Positions 53,599 through 63,940 of a stretch of 64,000 nucleotides of DNA are shown in pieces. The notes under the pieces are model-generated. The model did not search any database and was not told the DNA's origin. It was given only the letters and a program-made list of their open reading frames with translations. The stretch comes from Pandoraea bronchicola (GTDB taxonomy: Bacteria; Pseudomonadota; Gammaproteobacteria; Burkholderiales; Burkholderiaceae). Within the stretch, counting starts at the first letter, position 1; each line of letters opens with the position of its first letter. Made by a program: the position numbers and the translations under genes. The stretch is taken from NCBI RefSeq assembly GCF_902459805.1, contig NZ_CABPST010000014.1, positions 105,926-169,925 of the forward strand. The letters run 5' to 3'.

Positions 53599-55368
53599 TC
53601 AGTAGCGAAGGGCGAGCGAGATGCCAGCAACAGCGGCATAGGTCGGGAACCGGGAGGGGGAGGAGAGGGGGCGGGCGATGAAGACGTCGTAACTGGCATT
53701 ACCCCAGGGGCCGCCGTATGCCCCGATTTGTCCGCGCAGGCCGATGACCGCGCCAGCGAGTTGGGTGCCCGGAAGAAAGCGGGCGCTTGGACCGAACACG
53801 CGGCCGTAATCCACGCCGGCATACACCGCGTGTGCACTGGCGCCGATCGGGACATGTAACTCGTTGCGAAGGAAGAACCCGCGCTCTGCGCTCAAGGTCT
53901 GATCGCCGGTAAAGCCGCGTACGCTGTAGCGTCCGCCGATGGCTATCTGGTCGACCGCCCATAACGCATTCGCCGTGGTCTGGCCGTGGAACGTGCCGAC
54001 GTATGTGGCGGTGAACGCCGATATCCGTAATGGCACGGACCACTGCACATCTGCCGTGAACATGCGGTACCGATAGGTTTGCCGCGTCGGCTGGCGAGTG
54101 ACGGGGTCGCGCAGATCGTCTTGTGCGCCGAACCACGGCACGCCTTGCCGGTAGTTCAGCGCGATGTCGGCTTGCGCGGTGCCGAGGTATTGCCGGTGGG
54201 TGACGCCGGCCTGAAGGTAGGTGTTGTTCCGATACTGCTGCGAGATTTCGAAGTCTTCGATGAAGCTCTTGCCGAAGCGGCGTCCGAGCCGCGCATCGAT
54301 CGCTGTCTTGCCAACGCTGTCGCGATGGACGACCCGCTCGATCCGGAGTTCTGCTGTCTGATTGCGACCGCTCGACACGAACGACTCGTTGGCGCCCGCA
54401 ATGCGTTGAAAGTAAGCGCGCGTGCTCCCGAAGACCGAGACGGTGTTGTAACCCCATGGCACTGAATAGCTGGCGCTGCCCCCCTTGGTGCCGAACCGGT
54501 CGTCGCCGGTCGACAGGTCGTGCTGAACGGCGACATCCAGAAGGTCGTTCAACCCGAGCGGGTTGTCGATGCCGATGGCCAACTGTCCTTGCAGGCGTCC
54601 GGTATCGCGCGTGCCGCTGTTGTCGACGGAGGCCAGCAGGCGCCACGGACGTTGCCGCTTCACGTCGATCACGACGTCGCTCGAGCCCGGTGCGTCACCG
54701 GGCTCGATACGAATATCGGCGTCCTGGCTCGGCATCCGTTTGAGTTGCTCAAGCCCCTGCTCCAGTGCCGTCAGCGAGAGCACGTCGCCGGCACGCAGCG
54801 GCACGGCAGAACGCCAGCTACCGCGCACGGAAGGATCGGCGAAGCGGACCGACGAGACGGTCCCCGGAATGAGTTGCAGCCTCAGGTTCCCGTCTGCCAA
54901 TTCCTGTTCGGGAACGGTCACGCGTGTCGTGACCCAGCCGCGGGCGAGGATGGCCTCGGTCGCCACGGCGGCGATCTGCGCAACCCCGTCGGCGCCCGCG
55001 CATTGCCCGACAAACGGGGCAAGCGTCGGTTCGACGAACGCGAACGACGCCGCAGGCGGGGTGCCGTCGAGCCCGGTCACGCTCACGCTGCGCAACACGA
55101 CGCAAGGCGATTCGACTGGCAGGGTGTTGTTATCGACACCCGATGCGGCTGCAGCCGCGGATGGCAGCCGAATGTCCGGCGCGTCTGCTCGACGTTCGCG
55201 CTCCCCGGCTTCCCGGCGCTGGCGCTCTAGCTGTTCATCCTGGACGCCTTGCCGGGTGATCTCTCTGACCGCCGGCCGGGTGTGTTCTTGCGCTATGGCT
55301 GTGGTGCAAGCGAGAGCGAGCCCGCACGCGAACGTGCCCGATCGCAGCATCGCCGGCAGGTACGGCAT
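53599..55368 (-). CDS. cdiB: CdiB, two-partner secretion outer-membrane transporter (ShlB/FhaC family)
   Basis: 589 residues. The signal MPYLPAMLRSGTFACGLALA ends TAIAQ. A Gln/Arg-rich N-terminal helix (QDEQLERQRREAGERERRAD) would plug the pore, followed by two POTRA domains (VVLRSVSVTGLDGTPPAASF; LQLIPGTVSSVRFAD) and a 16-stranded barrel with the family's VRGFTGDQTLSAERGFFLRN motif and a final SLALRY. It exports CdiA. The ATG at 55368 is the first to give a signal peptide; the open frame to 55518 adds an Arg/His-rich stretch. Its stop is 9 bases before the cdiA start, so the two are one operon. Confidence 0.92.
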   Translation of the reverse strand: MPYLPAMLRSGTFACGLALACTTAIAQEHTRPAVREITRQGVQDEQLERQRREAGERERRADAPDIRLPSAAAAASGVDNNTLPVESPCVVLRSVSVTGLDGTPPAASFAFVEPTLAPFVGQCAGADGVAQIAAVATEAILARGWVTTRVTVPEQELADGNLRLQLIPGTVSSVRFADPSVRGSWRSAVPLRAGDVLSLTALEQGLEQLKRMPSQDADIRIEPGDAPGSSDVVIDVKRQRPWRLLASVDNSGTRDTGRLQGQLAIGIDNPLGLNDLLDVAVQHDLSTGDDRFGTKGGSASYSVPWGYNTVSVFGSTRAYFQRIAGANESFVSSGRNQTAELRIERVVHRDSVGKTAIDARLGRRFGKSFIEDFEISQQYRNNTYLQAGVTHRQYLGTAQADIALNYRQGVPWFGAQDDLRDPVTRQPTRQTYRYRMFTADVQWSVPLRISAFTATYVGTFHGQTTANALWAVDQIAIGGRYSVRGFTGDQTLSAERGFFLRNELHVPIGASAHAVYAGVDYGRVFGPSARFLPGTQLAGAVIGLRGQIGAYGGPWGNASYDVFIARPLSSPSRFPTYAAVAGISLALRY

Positions 55369-55724
55369 GCACGGCGCCTGACGCGCGTGGCGGGTGTGGC
55401 GGACGTCACGCGCGACTCGGCCAACGCGGTGGGGGATAGAGGCGGGGGAGACCTGAGGGTCACGATATGCCACGGGTTGCACGGCCCTTGTTGATGATCG
55501 AAACGATGCATCGCGCAATCACGTCCACAACGGAGTCCGCGATTGCGGGGATCGGTGCGGACGCGAGCGCGAATGCGGCAAAAGGGCGCAACAGTGAGCA
55601 CGGCGGACATGCAACAGCCGGGGGGGCTTACACCCTGGCGTCAGGCCAGAGGTCGAATCGAAACGCAAATGACGAGACGGCGGCGATTCTGTCGGATCGG
55701 TGGCGTGAGGGTTTTGGAATTTGA

Positions 55725-55785
55725 ACCCGACACTCGGGTTTCCGGGAGCCTTAAATCGGGTACTCGCGTTTCCGGAGACATTCGC
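55725..55785. repeat. short direct repeats in the cdiB/abm intergenic region (gap 55369-55953)
   Basis: ACTCGGGTTTCCGGGAG and ACTCGCGTTTCCGGAGA recur about 30 bases apart, and CCCGA-CAC-TCGGG overlaps the first. These may be ends of a lost insertion or operator half-sites for the divergent cdiB and anthranilate operons. The rest of the 585-base gap has no supported gene; an AT-rich stretch at 55860-55912 with TAAACTATTTA is the likely promoter area of the operon. Confidence 0.4.
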
Positions 55786-55953
55786 CGGCAGGCGGCGATA
55801 TCCGCTGACTAAGTACTTTCCCTCCCCCTCCTGCGGTGGGGCTTGCCGGCCTTGCTGCCGGGAATTTTTTTCGCTAGTATTTTAGGCATAAACTATTTAC
55901 GATTTAACAAAGGTCGGCTAGCGCGAAGCGATCTGTGAATCCGGAGGTTGGAG

Positions 55954-58296
55954 ATGAATATCGTCTGTATCGGCGGCGGTCCTGCGGGCCTGTATTTCGG
56001 GTTGTTGATGAAGCTGCGCGAGCCTTCCCATCGTGTTGTGGTGGTCGAGCGCAACCGGCCCTACGACACGTTCGGCTGGGGCGTGGTGTTCTCCGACGCC
56101 ACCATGGACAACCTTCAGGAAGCCGATCCCGTGAGCGCCGCGCAGATCAACGACGCTTTCAATCACTGGGACGATATCGACATCCACTTCCAAGGCCGCA
56201 CCATCACCTCCGGCGGCCACGGATTCATCGGCATCGGCCGCAAGAAGCTGCTCAACATTCTGCAAGCACGCTGCGAAGCGCTTGGCGTCGAACTGGTCTT
56301 CGAGACGGACGTCTCCGACGATCAGGAAATCGCGCGCCGCTATCAGGCCGATCTGGTGATTGCCTCCGACGGCCTCAACAGCCGCATCCGCACCCGTTAC
56401 GCCGACACGTACCGTCCGGATATCGATACGCGCCAGAATCGCTTCGTCTGGCTCGGCACGCATCAGCGCTTCGATGCCTTCACGTTCGCCTTTGAGAAGA
56501 CGGAGCACGGCTGGTTTCAGGCGCACGCCTATCAGTTCGATGCCGACACGTCGACGTTCATCGTCGAGACGCCCGAGGAAGTCTGGCGCGCCCACGGCAT
56601 CGATCAGATGAGTCAGGAAGAGGGGGTGAAGTTCTGCGAGAACCTCTTCGCGAAGTACCTCGGTGGCCATGAACTCATGAGCAACGCCAAGCACCTTCGC
56701 GGCTCGGCCATCTGGATTCGCTTCCCGCGCGTGATCTGCGAGCACTGGGTTCACTGGAGCGATATCGACGGCAAACGCGTCCCGGTCGTGCTCATGGGCG
56801 ACGCCGCGCACACGGCGCACTTCTCCATCGGTTCGGGCACCAAGCTCGCGCTGGAAGACTCCATCGCACTCGCCGACGGCCTTGGCACCCAAGGTATTGA
56901 TGCCCTGCCGGCCGTGCTGACCGATTACGAAGCAGCACGCAGCGTCGAAGTACTCAAGATTCAGAACGCCGCACGCAACTCGACCGAGTGGTTCGAAACG
57001 GTCGAGCGCTACGCGCGCTTTTCCCCGGAGCAGTTCGCCTATTCCCTGCTCACGCGTTCGCAACGCATCTCGCACGAGAACCTGCGCGTGCGCGACGCCG
57101 GTTACGTTGAAGGCTATGAAGACTGGCTTGCCGCGCAAGCGGGGGTGAAACGTGCCGAAGGGCAGCATGCGATTCCGCCGATGTTCACCCCGTTCCGTGC
57201 GCGCGAGCTCACGCTCAAGAACCGCATCGTAATGTCGCCGATGGCGATGTATTCGGCCGTCGATGGCGTGCCGGGCGATTTCCACCTCGTGCACCTCGGC
57301 AGCCGCGCGCTGGGCGGTGCAGGCATGATCGTGGCGGAGATGACCTGCGTGTCGCCGGACGCGCGCATCACGCCGGGATGCCCCGGTCTGTGGAACGATA
57401 CGCAGCGCGACGCGTGGAAGCGCATCGTCGACTTCGTACACGCGGGCAGCGATGCCAAGATCGCCATGCAGATCGGTCACGCCGGTCGCAAGGGCTCGAC
57501 GCGTCTGGCATGGGACGGTATCGATCTGCCCCTTGCCGACGGCAACTGGCCGCTGATCTCCGCCTCGCCGCTGCCGTATATCGAGGATGTGTCGCAAACG
57601 CCGCGCGAGATGACGCGTGCCGACATGGATCGCGTCAAGGACGACTTCGTGCAAGCCGCGCGTCGCGCCGCCGAAGCTGGGTTCGACTGGCTCGAGCTGC
57701 ACTGCGCTCACGGTTATCTGCTCTCGAGCTTCATCTCGCCCCTCACGAACCAGCGCACCGACGAGTATGGCGGCTCGCTGGAGAACCGCCTGCGTTATCC
57801 GCTGGAAGTGTTCCAAGCCGTGCGCGATGTCTGGCCGTCGGCCAAGCCGATGTCGGTGCGTATCTCGGCGCACGATTGGGTCGAGGGCGGTATCACGCCT
57901 GACGATGCCGTTGCTATCGCCCGCGCTTTCAAGGACGCTGGCGCGGATCTGATCGACTGCTCGTCGGGACAGGTCAGCAAGGCCGAGAAGCCGGTCTACG
58001 GCCGCATGTTCCAGACGCCGTTCGCTGATCGCGTGCGCAACGAAGCCGGCATTCCGACGATTGCCGTCGGCGCGATCTTCGAGGCGGATCACGTGAACAG
58101 CATCATCGCGTCGGGCCGCGCCGATCTGTGCGCGCTGGCGCGCCCGCATCTGGCCGATCCGTTCTGGACGCTGCATGAAGCTGCCAAAATCGGCTACAAA
58201 GATTTGCCGTGGCCGGCGCAGTACTATGCGGGCAAACGGCAGTACGAGACCAATCTGGAGCGTGCTGCCGCCTACGCTCAACAGATCGGTAAATAA
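55954..58296 (+). CDS. anthraniloyl-CoA monooxygenase/reductase (bifunctional, salicylyl-CoA 5-hydroxylase family)
   Basis: 780 residues. GGAGG lies 6 bases before the ATG at 55954, so the TTG at 55948 is rejected. Residues 1 to about 375 are an FAD-dependent aromatic hydroxylase: [18 protein letters not shown] and [20 protein letters not shown]. About 395-770 are an Old-Yellow-Enzyme-type FMN reductase: [50 protein letters not shown]. This fusion hydroxylates and reduces the ring of 2-aminobenzoyl-CoA, as described for the Azoarcus evansii enzyme. It heads an operon containing the matching CoA ligase and beta-oxidation-type enzymes. Confidence 0.9.
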   Translation: MNIVCIGGGPAGLYFGLLMKLREPSHRVVVVERNRPYDTFGWGVVFSDATMDNLQEADPVSAAQINDAFNHWDDIDIHFQGRTITSGGHGFIGIGRKKLLNILQARCEALGVELVFETDVSDDQEIARRYQADLVIASDGLNSRIRTRYADTYRPDIDTRQNRFVWLGTHQRFDAFTFAFEKTEHGWFQAHAYQFDADTSTFIVETPEEVWRAHGIDQMSQEEGVKFCENLFAKYLGGHELMSNAKHLRGSAIWIRFPRVICEHWVHWSDIDGKRVPVVLMGDAAHTAHFSIGSGTKLALEDSIALADGLGTQGIDALPAVLTDYEAARSVEVLKIQNAARNSTEWFETVERYARFSPEQFAYSLLTRSQRISHENLRVRDAGYVEGYEDWLAAQAGVKRAEGQHAIPPMFTPFRARELTLKNRIVMSPMAMYSAVDGVPGDFHLVHLGSRALGGAGMIVAEMTCVSPDARITPGCPGLWNDTQRDAWKRIVDFVHAGSDAKIAMQIGHAGRKGSTRLAWDGIDLPLADGNWPLISASPLPYIEDVSQTPREMTRADMDRVKDDFVQAARRAAEAGFDWLELHCAHGYLLSSFISPLTNQRTDEYGGSLENRLRYPLEVFQAVRDVWPSAKPMSVRISAHDWVEGGITPDDAVAIARAFKDAGADLIDCSSGQVSKAEKPVYGRMFQTPFADRVRNEAGIPTIAVGAIFEADHVNSIIASGRADLCALARPHLADPFWTLHEAAKIGYKDLPWPAQYYAGKRQYETNLERAAAYAQQIGK

Positions 58297-58305
58297 GGAC
58301 AGTTC

Positions 58306-59127
58306 ATGACGTCAACGACAACCTCGACTGGCATGTCACCGGTATTGCCGGTATCGCTGCGAGGCGTCCACGCCCTCGTCACCGGCGGCGCGCGCGGCAT
58401 CGGTGAAGCCGTGGCCCGGTCGCTGCTGGCACAGGGCGCACGTGTGACGCTGCTCGGGCGCAGCGAAGCGACGCTCGCCAGCGGCGCGCAGGCACTGGCC
58501 GCATATGGCGAAGTTGCCTGGGTCAGCGCTGACATCTCCGACGCCGCAGCGGTCGAAGCGGCCTTCGCCCGTGCGGCCGGGCGTTTCGGCCCGGTGCAGG
58601 TGCTCGTCAACAACGCAGGGCAAGCCGTGAGCGCGCCGTTCGGCAAGACGGACAGCGCACTGTGGCAGCAGATGATCGACGTCAACCTGACGGGGACGTT
58701 CCACTGCATTTCTGCGGCGCTGCCCGCCATGCTGGCCGCAGGCTGGGGCCGCATCGTGAACGTTGCGAGTACCGCCGGGCTGATCGGTTATCCGTATGTC
58801 ACGGCGTATTGCGCGGCCAAGCACGGTGTCGTCGGGTTGACGCGCGCGCTGGCGCTGGAAGTGGCGAAGAAGGGGGTGACGGTCAATGCCGTCTGCCCGG
58901 GCTACACGGAGACGGACATCGTGCGCGACGCCGTGGCGAACATCGTCGCCAAGACGGGCCGCAGCGAAGACGAGGCCCGCGCGGAGCTGGCCAAGCGCAA
59001 CCCGCAAGGGCGTCTCGTGCAGCCGCAAGAGGTCGCCGACACTGTGCTGTGGCTTTGCCAGCCGGGCGCCGGTGCCGTAACAGGACAGTCGATCGCGGTC
59101 GCCGGCGGTGAAGTCACCGTCGGCTGA
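58306..59127 (+). CDS. SDR oxidoreductase, probable 3-hydroxyacyl-CoA dehydrogenase of the anthranilate pathway
   Basis: 273 residues. [20 protein letters not shown] (cofactor loop), [10 protein letters not shown], the Ser of [15 protein letters not shown], and [20 protein letters not shown] (YxxxK), then [23 protein letters not shown] precedes the ATG, 9 bases after the monooxygenase stop. By place in the operon it should oxidise a hydroxyacyl-CoA formed after ring reduction, but the exact step is inferred. Confidence 0.88.
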   Translation: MTSTTTSTGMSPVLPVSLRGVHALVTGGARGIGEAVARSLLAQGARVTLLGRSEATLASGAQALAAYGEVAWVSADISDAAAVEAAFARAAGRFGPVQVLVNNAGQAVSAPFGKTDSALWQQMIDVNLTGTFHCISAALPAMLAAGWGRIVNVASTAGLIGYPYVTAYCAAKHGVVGLTRALALEVAKKGVTVNAVCPGYTETDIVRDAVANIVAKTGRSEDEARAELAKRNPQGRLVQPQEVADTVLWLCQPGAGAVTGQSIAVAGGEVTVG

Positions 59128-59162
59128 GCGCGCATGCAAAACCCATCCAAGGAGATCGGCCA

Positions 59163-60026
59163 ATGAGTGACGTGAAACTGACGATGGCGCATCACAAGCG
59201 CCCGTTCGCGAACTATGAAGCCAAGCACTTTCTGTGGTCGGTGTCGAACGACGCGCAAGGGCGTCCGAGCATCGGCACGATCACGCTGAACCGTCCCGAC
59301 AAGAAGAATCCGCTGACGTTCGACTCGTATGCCGAACTGCGCGATCTGTTCCGCGGTCTGGTCTATGCAACGGACATCAAGACGGTGGTCGTGACCGGCG
59401 CGGGCGGCAATTTCTGCTCGGGCGGCGACGTCCACGAAATCATCGGCCCGCTCACGCAGATGAGCATGCCGGAGCTGCTCGACTTCACGCGCATGACGGG
59501 CGATCTGGTCAAGGCGATGCGCGCCTGTCCGCAGCCGATCATCAGTGCCATCGACGGCATTTGCGCCGGTGCGGGGGCGATGGTGGCGCTTGCGTCGGAT
59601 ATGCGTCTGGGCACGCCGCAGACGAAGACGGCGTTCCTGTTCGTGCGCGTTGGGCTGGCGGGCGCCGATATGGGCGCTTGCACGCTGCTGCCGCGCATGA
59701 TCGGGCAGGGACGTGCTTCCGAGCTGCTCTATACCGGTCGTGTGATGACAGCCGAGGAGGGCCAGCAATGGGGCTTCTTCAATGCGCTGCACGACGGTGG
59801 CGCGGTGCTCTCGGCAGCGCAGGCGCTGGCCGATCAGATCGCCTGCGGCCCGACGTTCGCGCACGGTGTGACAAAGAAGCTGCTGCATCAGGAGTGGAAT
59901 ATGGGCGTGGACGAAGCCATCGAGGCCGAAGCCGAAGCGCAGGCGATCTGCATGCAAACGAAGGATTTCCGTCGTGCCTACGACGCTTTCGTCGCGAAGC
60001 AGAAACCGGTATTCAAGGGCGACTGA
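59163..60026 (+). CDS. enoyl-CoA hydratase/isomerase family protein
   Basis: 287 residues, crotonase fold. The oxyanion-hole segments are [20 protein letters not shown] and [30 protein letters not shown] gives a good ribosome site. Crotonases in this operon type are assigned to hydration or hydrolytic ring opening of the alicyclic CoA thioester. The N-terminal extension of about 30 residues ([18 protein letters not shown]) is larger than in E. coli-type hydratases. Confidence 0.87.
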   Translation: MSDVKLTMAHHKRPFANYEAKHFLWSVSNDAQGRPSIGTITLNRPDKKNPLTFDSYAELRDLFRGLVYATDIKTVVVTGAGGNFCSGGDVHEIIGPLTQMSMPELLDFTRMTGDLVKAMRACPQPIISAIDGICAGAGAMVALASDMRLGTPQTKTAFLFVRVGLAGADMGACTLLPRMIGQGRASELLYTGRVMTAEEGQQWGFFNALHDGGAVLSAAQALADQIACGPTFAHGVTKKLLHQEWNMGVDEAIEAEAEAQAICMQTKDFRRAYDAFVAKQKPVFKGD

Positions 60027-60039
60027 CGCGAGCGAGACG

Positions 60040-61224
60040 ATGAGCGATATCACTCCCCACAATGCGCGCAACGCCGACTTTCTGGCGTGGCCGTTTTTCG
60101 ACGACGCGCATCGCCGTCTGGGCGCAGCGCTCGACGCCTGGTGCTCGCAAGAGTTGAAGGTCGATCACCACGCGGACACCGACGCAACGTGTGTGTCGCT
60201 GGTGCGGCAACTGGGCCGTGCGGGCTGGCTGAAGTATTGCGTGCCGGCAATTCACGGCGGCGCGCTCGACAAGCTCGATTCGCGGGCACTGTGTGTGCTG
60301 CGCGAGACGCTCGCACGCCACGACGGCCTCGCCGACTTCGCCTTCGCGATGCAGGGGCTGGGCAGCGGTGCGATTACGCTCGCGGGCAGCGACGCGCTCA
60401 AGCAGCGTTATCTGCCGCGCGTGGCATCGGGTGAGGCGATTGCGGCGTTCGCGCTGTCTGAGCCAAACGCCGGGTCGGACGTTGCCGCGATGGCCTGCTC
60501 GGCTACGCCGGATGGCGACGACTATGTGCTCAACGGCGAGAAGACGTGGATTTCGAATGGCGGTATTGCGGACTTCTACTGTGTTTTCGTGCGCACGGGG
60601 GAAGCGCCGGGGGCGCGCGGCATCAGCGCGTTCGTGGTGGACGCGAATACACCCGGGCTGACGATTGCAGAGCGCATCGATGTGAGCGCACCGCACCCGC
60701 TTGCGCGCCTGAAGTTCGAGAACTGCCGCGTGCCGGCGTCGCAGCGTCTGGGCGAGGCAGGGCAGGGCTTCAAGGTCGCGATGATGACGCTGGATATTTT
60801 CCGCGCGTCGGTGGCGGCGGCGGCGCTGGGTTTCGCTCGCCGTGCACTCGACGAAGGATTGGCGCGCGCGAAGTCGCGCGAAATGTTCGGCCACACGCTC
60901 GCCGACTTCCAGATCACGCAGGCCGCGCTGGGCGATATGGCGACGTCGGTGGACGCGGCTGCCTTGCTGACGTATCGCGCAGCCTGGCAACGCGATGTGC
61001 AGGGCCAGCGCACGACGCGTGAGGCGGCGATGGCGAAGATGTTTGCGACGGAATCGGCGCAGCAGGTCATCGACCGCGCATTGCAGATGTTCGGCGGCGC
61101 TGGCGTGGTGTCGGGCGCCATCGTGGAACGTCTGTATCGGGAGATTCGCTCACTTCGGATTTATGAAGGGGCGACGGAAGTGCAAAAGCTGATCATCGCG
61201 CGAGAACTGCTCAAGGACGGCTGA
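60040..61224 (+). CDS. acyl-CoA dehydrogenase family protein
   Basis: 394 residues, three-domain FAD enzyme. [20 protein letters not shown] and [20 protein letters not shown] bind FAD and substrate; the C-terminal helical domain includes [20 protein letters not shown] and [18 protein letters not shown]. It probably dehydrogenates a ring-derived acyl-CoA in the anthraniloyl-CoA route. It starts 13 bases after the hydratase stop; the open frame to 59974 is an overlap shadow. Confidence 0.88.
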   Translation: MSDITPHNARNADFLAWPFFDDAHRRLGAALDAWCSQELKVDHHADTDATCVSLVRQLGRAGWLKYCVPAIHGGALDKLDSRALCVLRETLARHDGLADFAFAMQGLGSGAITLAGSDALKQRYLPRVASGEAIAAFALSEPNAGSDVAAMACSATPDGDDYVLNGEKTWISNGGIADFYCVFVRTGEAPGARGISAFVVDANTPGLTIAERIDVSAPHPLARLKFENCRVPASQRLGEAGQGFKVAMMTLDIFRASVAAAALGFARRALDEGLARAKSREMFGHTLADFQITQAALGDMATSVDAAALLTYRAAWQRDVQGQRTTREAAMAKMFATESAQQVIDRALQMFGGAGVVSGAIVERLYREIRSLRIYEGATEVQKLIIARELLKDG

Positions 61225-61261
61225 GCGCTGTCATTGACTTACCGGGGGCAAGGAGAAGCAC

Positions 61262-62905
61262 ATGGAACGATCTGGACATCTCGACACTTTCGCGCGCGAC
61301 AATCTGCCGCCCGCCGAGCAGTGGCCCGAGTTTCTGCTGGACAATCCGGATGTGGCATACCCGGCGCGCATCAATTGCGCCGCCGAACTGCTGGATCGTG
61401 TGATCGAGCAGGGGCGTGGCGATGCACCCGCGATTTATTCGGTCGAGAACGGCACGCCGACGGTCACGACGTATCTCGGTTTGCGCGAGATGGTGGATCG
61501 CATCGCTCATGTGCTTCGCAATGACATGGCGTTGGTGCCCGGCAATCGTGTGTTGCTGCGCGGCCCGAACAATCTGTTCATGGCCGCCGCGTGGCTGGCG
61601 GTGATCAAGGCGGGACTCGTCGGGGTGCCGACGATGCCGCTGCTCCGTGCGAAGGAACTCAAGCAGATCGTCGACAAGGCGGAGGTCGGTGCGGCGTTGT
61701 GCGATGGCCGACTGAAGGAGGAGCTGGAGTTCAATCGTCAGTCGAGCCACGAGTATTTCTGTCCGGCGTTGACGCAGGTGGTGTATTTCCACGATGTGGG
61801 TGAGGACTCACTGGAGGCGCGCATGGCGCGTCAGCCGGCGAGTTTCGACGCCTGTGACACGGCGGTGGACGACGTATGTCTGATCGCGTTCACGAGCGGC
61901 ACGACGGGCCAGCCGAAGGGCACGATGCATTTTCATCGTGACGTGCTCGCGATGTGCGATCTGTTCCCTCGCCATGTGCTCAAGCCAGGCCCGGATGACA
62001 TCTTCTGCGGCACACCCCCGTTAGCGTTCACTTTCGGCACGGGCGGCTTGTTGACGTTCCCGTTGCGCGTCGGGGCGGCGACGGTGTTGCTCGAGAAACT
62101 CACGCCGGACAGTTTGTTGCAGGCGATCGAGCAATATCGCGCGACGATCTGTTTTACGGCGCCGACGTTTTATCGTCAGATGGCGGCGCTTGTGGGCAAG
62201 TACGATTTGTCGAGCCTGAAGAAGACGGTGTCGGCAGGCGAGGCATTGCCCGATGCGACGCGTCAGCTATGGAAGCAGGCTTCCGGCATCGAGATGATCG
62301 ACGGCATTGGCGGCACGGAGATGATCCACATTTTCATCTCGGCGGCGAACGGTGACGTGGTTCCCGGCGCGATCGGCAAACCGGTGCCCGGCTACATCGC
62401 AATGATCGTGGACGAGAACATGCAGCCGCTGCCGCCGGGCAAGGTGGGCAAGCTGGCAGTGAAGGGACCGACCGGATGCCGGTATCTCGCGGACTCCCGT
62501 CAGACGAATTACGTGAAGAACGGCTGGAATCTGCCGGGCGACACGTTCATGTGCGACGAAGCGGGCAATTACTACTATCAGGCCCGCTCGGACGACATGA
62601 TTGTCTCGGCCGGGTACAACATCGCTGGCCCGGAAGTCGAGTCGGCGCTGTTGAAGCACCCGGCAGTGGCAGAGTGCGGCGTGGTGGGCGCGAGCGATGA
62701 GGCACGCGGTCAGATCGTGAAGGCGTATGTAGTGCTGAAGGCCGGCGAAGCGCGCGACGACGCGATGGTGAAGGCGCTTCAGGAGTATGTGAAGGCTAAC
62801 ATCGCCCCCTATAAGTATCCGCGGTCGATTGAGTTTGTCGACGCACTACCGCGAACGGAAACAGGCAAACTGCAACGCTTCAAGCTCCGGCAATTGGGGC
62901 AGTGA
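61262..62905 (+). CDS. 2-aminobenzoate-CoA ligase (benzoate-CoA ligase family)
   Basis: 547 residues, ANL superfamily. ATP-binding LIAFTSGTTGQPKGTMHFHR, then DGIGGTEMIHIFISAANGDV, the hinge RSDDMIVSAGYNIAGPEVES and the C-terminal PRTETGKLQRFKLRQLG with the adenylation Lys. HIFISA and GGTEM are typical of the benzoate/2-aminobenzoate subgroup. It would form anthraniloyl-CoA, substrate of the monooxygenase at the operon head. GGAGAAGCAC precedes the ATG. Confidence 0.88.
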   Translation: MERSGHLDTFARDNLPPAEQWPEFLLDNPDVAYPARINCAAELLDRVIEQGRGDAPAIYSVENGTPTVTTYLGLREMVDRIAHVLRNDMALVPGNRVLLRGPNNLFMAAAWLAVIKAGLVGVPTMPLLRAKELKQIVDKAEVGAALCDGRLKEELEFNRQSSHEYFCPALTQVVYFHDVGEDSLEARMARQPASFDACDTAVDDVCLIAFTSGTTGQPKGTMHFHRDVLAMCDLFPRHVLKPGPDDIFCGTPPLAFTFGTGGLLTFPLRVGAATVLLEKLTPDSLLQAIEQYRATICFTAPTFYRQMAALVGKYDLSSLKKTVSAGEALPDATRQLWKQASGIEMIDGIGGTEMIHIFISAANGDVVPGAIGKPVPGYIAMIVDENMQPLPPGKVGKLAVKGPTGCRYLADSRQTNYVKNGWNLPGDTFMCDEAGNYYYQARSDDMIVSAGYNIAGPEVESALLKHPAVAECGVVGASDEARGQIVKAYVVLKAGEARDDAMVKALQEYVKANIAPYKYPRSIEFVDALPRTETGKLQRFKLRQLGQ

Positions 62906-62978
62906 GATAGGAGGGGGGGGCGCTCCAGTGGGCGCCCACTCACGTTGACACGATCCTGCACGCAGGGGAGAAAGAACT

Positions 62979-63449
62979 ATGTCGGAGGCCGATGTGCCCG
63001 CGCACGCATTCGTGAAGCCGCTGCTGGTGCGCTTCAAACATTGCGATCCAGCGGGCATCGTGTTTTATCCCCGCTATTTCGAGATGATCAACGATCTGGT
63101 CGAAGACTGGTGCGCCGAAGGGCTCAACCTGTCGTTCGGCGAGATGCATCTGCGCGATGGCATGGGCGTGCCGACAGCGAACATCGAATGTCGCTTCAGC
63201 GCACCCAGTTTTTTGGGCGAGACGCTTCTGCGCTCGCTGGAAGTTACGCGTCTCGGCCGCTCGTCAATGACGCTGCGTATCCGGTTCGCCGGTGCGAACG
63301 ACGAGACGCGTCTACAAGCCACGCTGGTACTGGTCTGGGTCGCGAAAGGCAAGGGCGGCAAGCCCGCCCCGATCGCCATACCCCCGGCCCAACGCGAGGC
63401 AATCGTGCGCTTTGCCGCACCCGATTCTGTAATTGAAGGAGTGTCCTGA
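62979..63449 (+). CDS. acyl-CoA thioesterase, 4HBT/YbgC type
   Basis: 156 residues, hot-dog fold. The catalytic Asp is in VRFKHCDPAGIVFYPRYFEM, the YbgC/4-hydroxybenzoyl-CoA thioesterase signature. It likely frees CoA from stalled or dead-end aromatic thioesters. GGGGAGAAAG lies upstream. Its stop overlaps the RidA start by one base (TGATG). A G8 run (62913-62920) lies in the preceding 73-base gap. Confidence 0.86.
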   Translation: MSEADVPAHAFVKPLLVRFKHCDPAGIVFYPRYFEMINDLVEDWCAEGLNLSFGEMHLRDGMGVPTANIECRFSAPSFLGETLLRSLEVTRLGRSSMTLRIRFAGANDETRLQATLVLVWVAKGKGGKPAPIAIPPAQREAIVRFAAPDSVIEGVS

Positions 63450-63859
63450 TGCTGCAAGTTCTGCAACCACCCGAATGGGCGAAACCGCGCGGCTACGCGA
63501 ACGGCATGGCTTTCGAGATGACGGCAGGCAGCCGCATCGTGTTTGTCGGCGGTCAAATTGGCTGGAACGCACAGCAACGTTTCGAAACAGATGATTTCGC
63601 ACTCCAGGTGCGCCAGACGCTCGAGAACATCGTGGCGATTCTCGCCGAAGGCAATGCCAAGCCAGAACATATCGTGCGCATGACCTGGTACGTCAAGAAC
63701 AAACGCGAGTACGTGGAGAGCTATCGCGCCATCGGTGAACACTACCGTGCCATCATCGGACGACACTTTCCCTCAATGACCGCCGTCGAAGTGGCCGATC
63801 TGATCGAGGACGAAGCCAAGGTGGAGATCGAAGTGACAGCCGTCGTGCCCGCCGCTTGA
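63449..63859 (+). CDS. RidA/YjgF family protein
   Basis: 136 residues. RidA proteins hydrolyse reactive enamine/imine intermediates. Family segments: NGMAFEMTAGSRIVFVGGQI, FALQVRQTLENIVAILAEGN, and VEVADLIEDEAKVEIEVTAV. The catalytic Arg usually found before the final strand is not obvious (the Arg in IIGRHFPSMTAVEV is the nearest). In this operon it could speed loss of ammonia from the amino-oxocyclohexene-CoA made by the monooxygenase; that link is inference. Translation is coupled to the thioesterase. Confidence 0.85.
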   Translation: MLQVLQPPEWAKPRGYANGMAFEMTAGSRIVFVGGQIGWNAQQRFETDDFALQVRQTLENIVAILAEGNAKPEHIVRMTWYVKNKREYVESYRAIGEHYRAIIGRHFPSMTAVEVADLIEDEAKVEIEVTAVVPAA

Positions 63860-63940
63860 GGCCTTTTTGTTTGTGAGTGGTCACTGAGGTCAGGCGGCGC
63901 CGCGCCGTGCCGCGCACTCCCTGACACCGCCCTCCAGACG

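Noticed and set aside
55467-55724. 85-residue plus-strand frame between cdiB and the anthranilate operon
   Set aside because: Low-complexity Ala/Thr/Arg sequence overlapping the cdiB upstream region, no ribosome site.
55918-58281. 787-residue open frame on the minus strand
   Set aside because: Opposite the well-supported anthraniloyl-CoA monooxygenase gene; no signal, motif or ribosome site.
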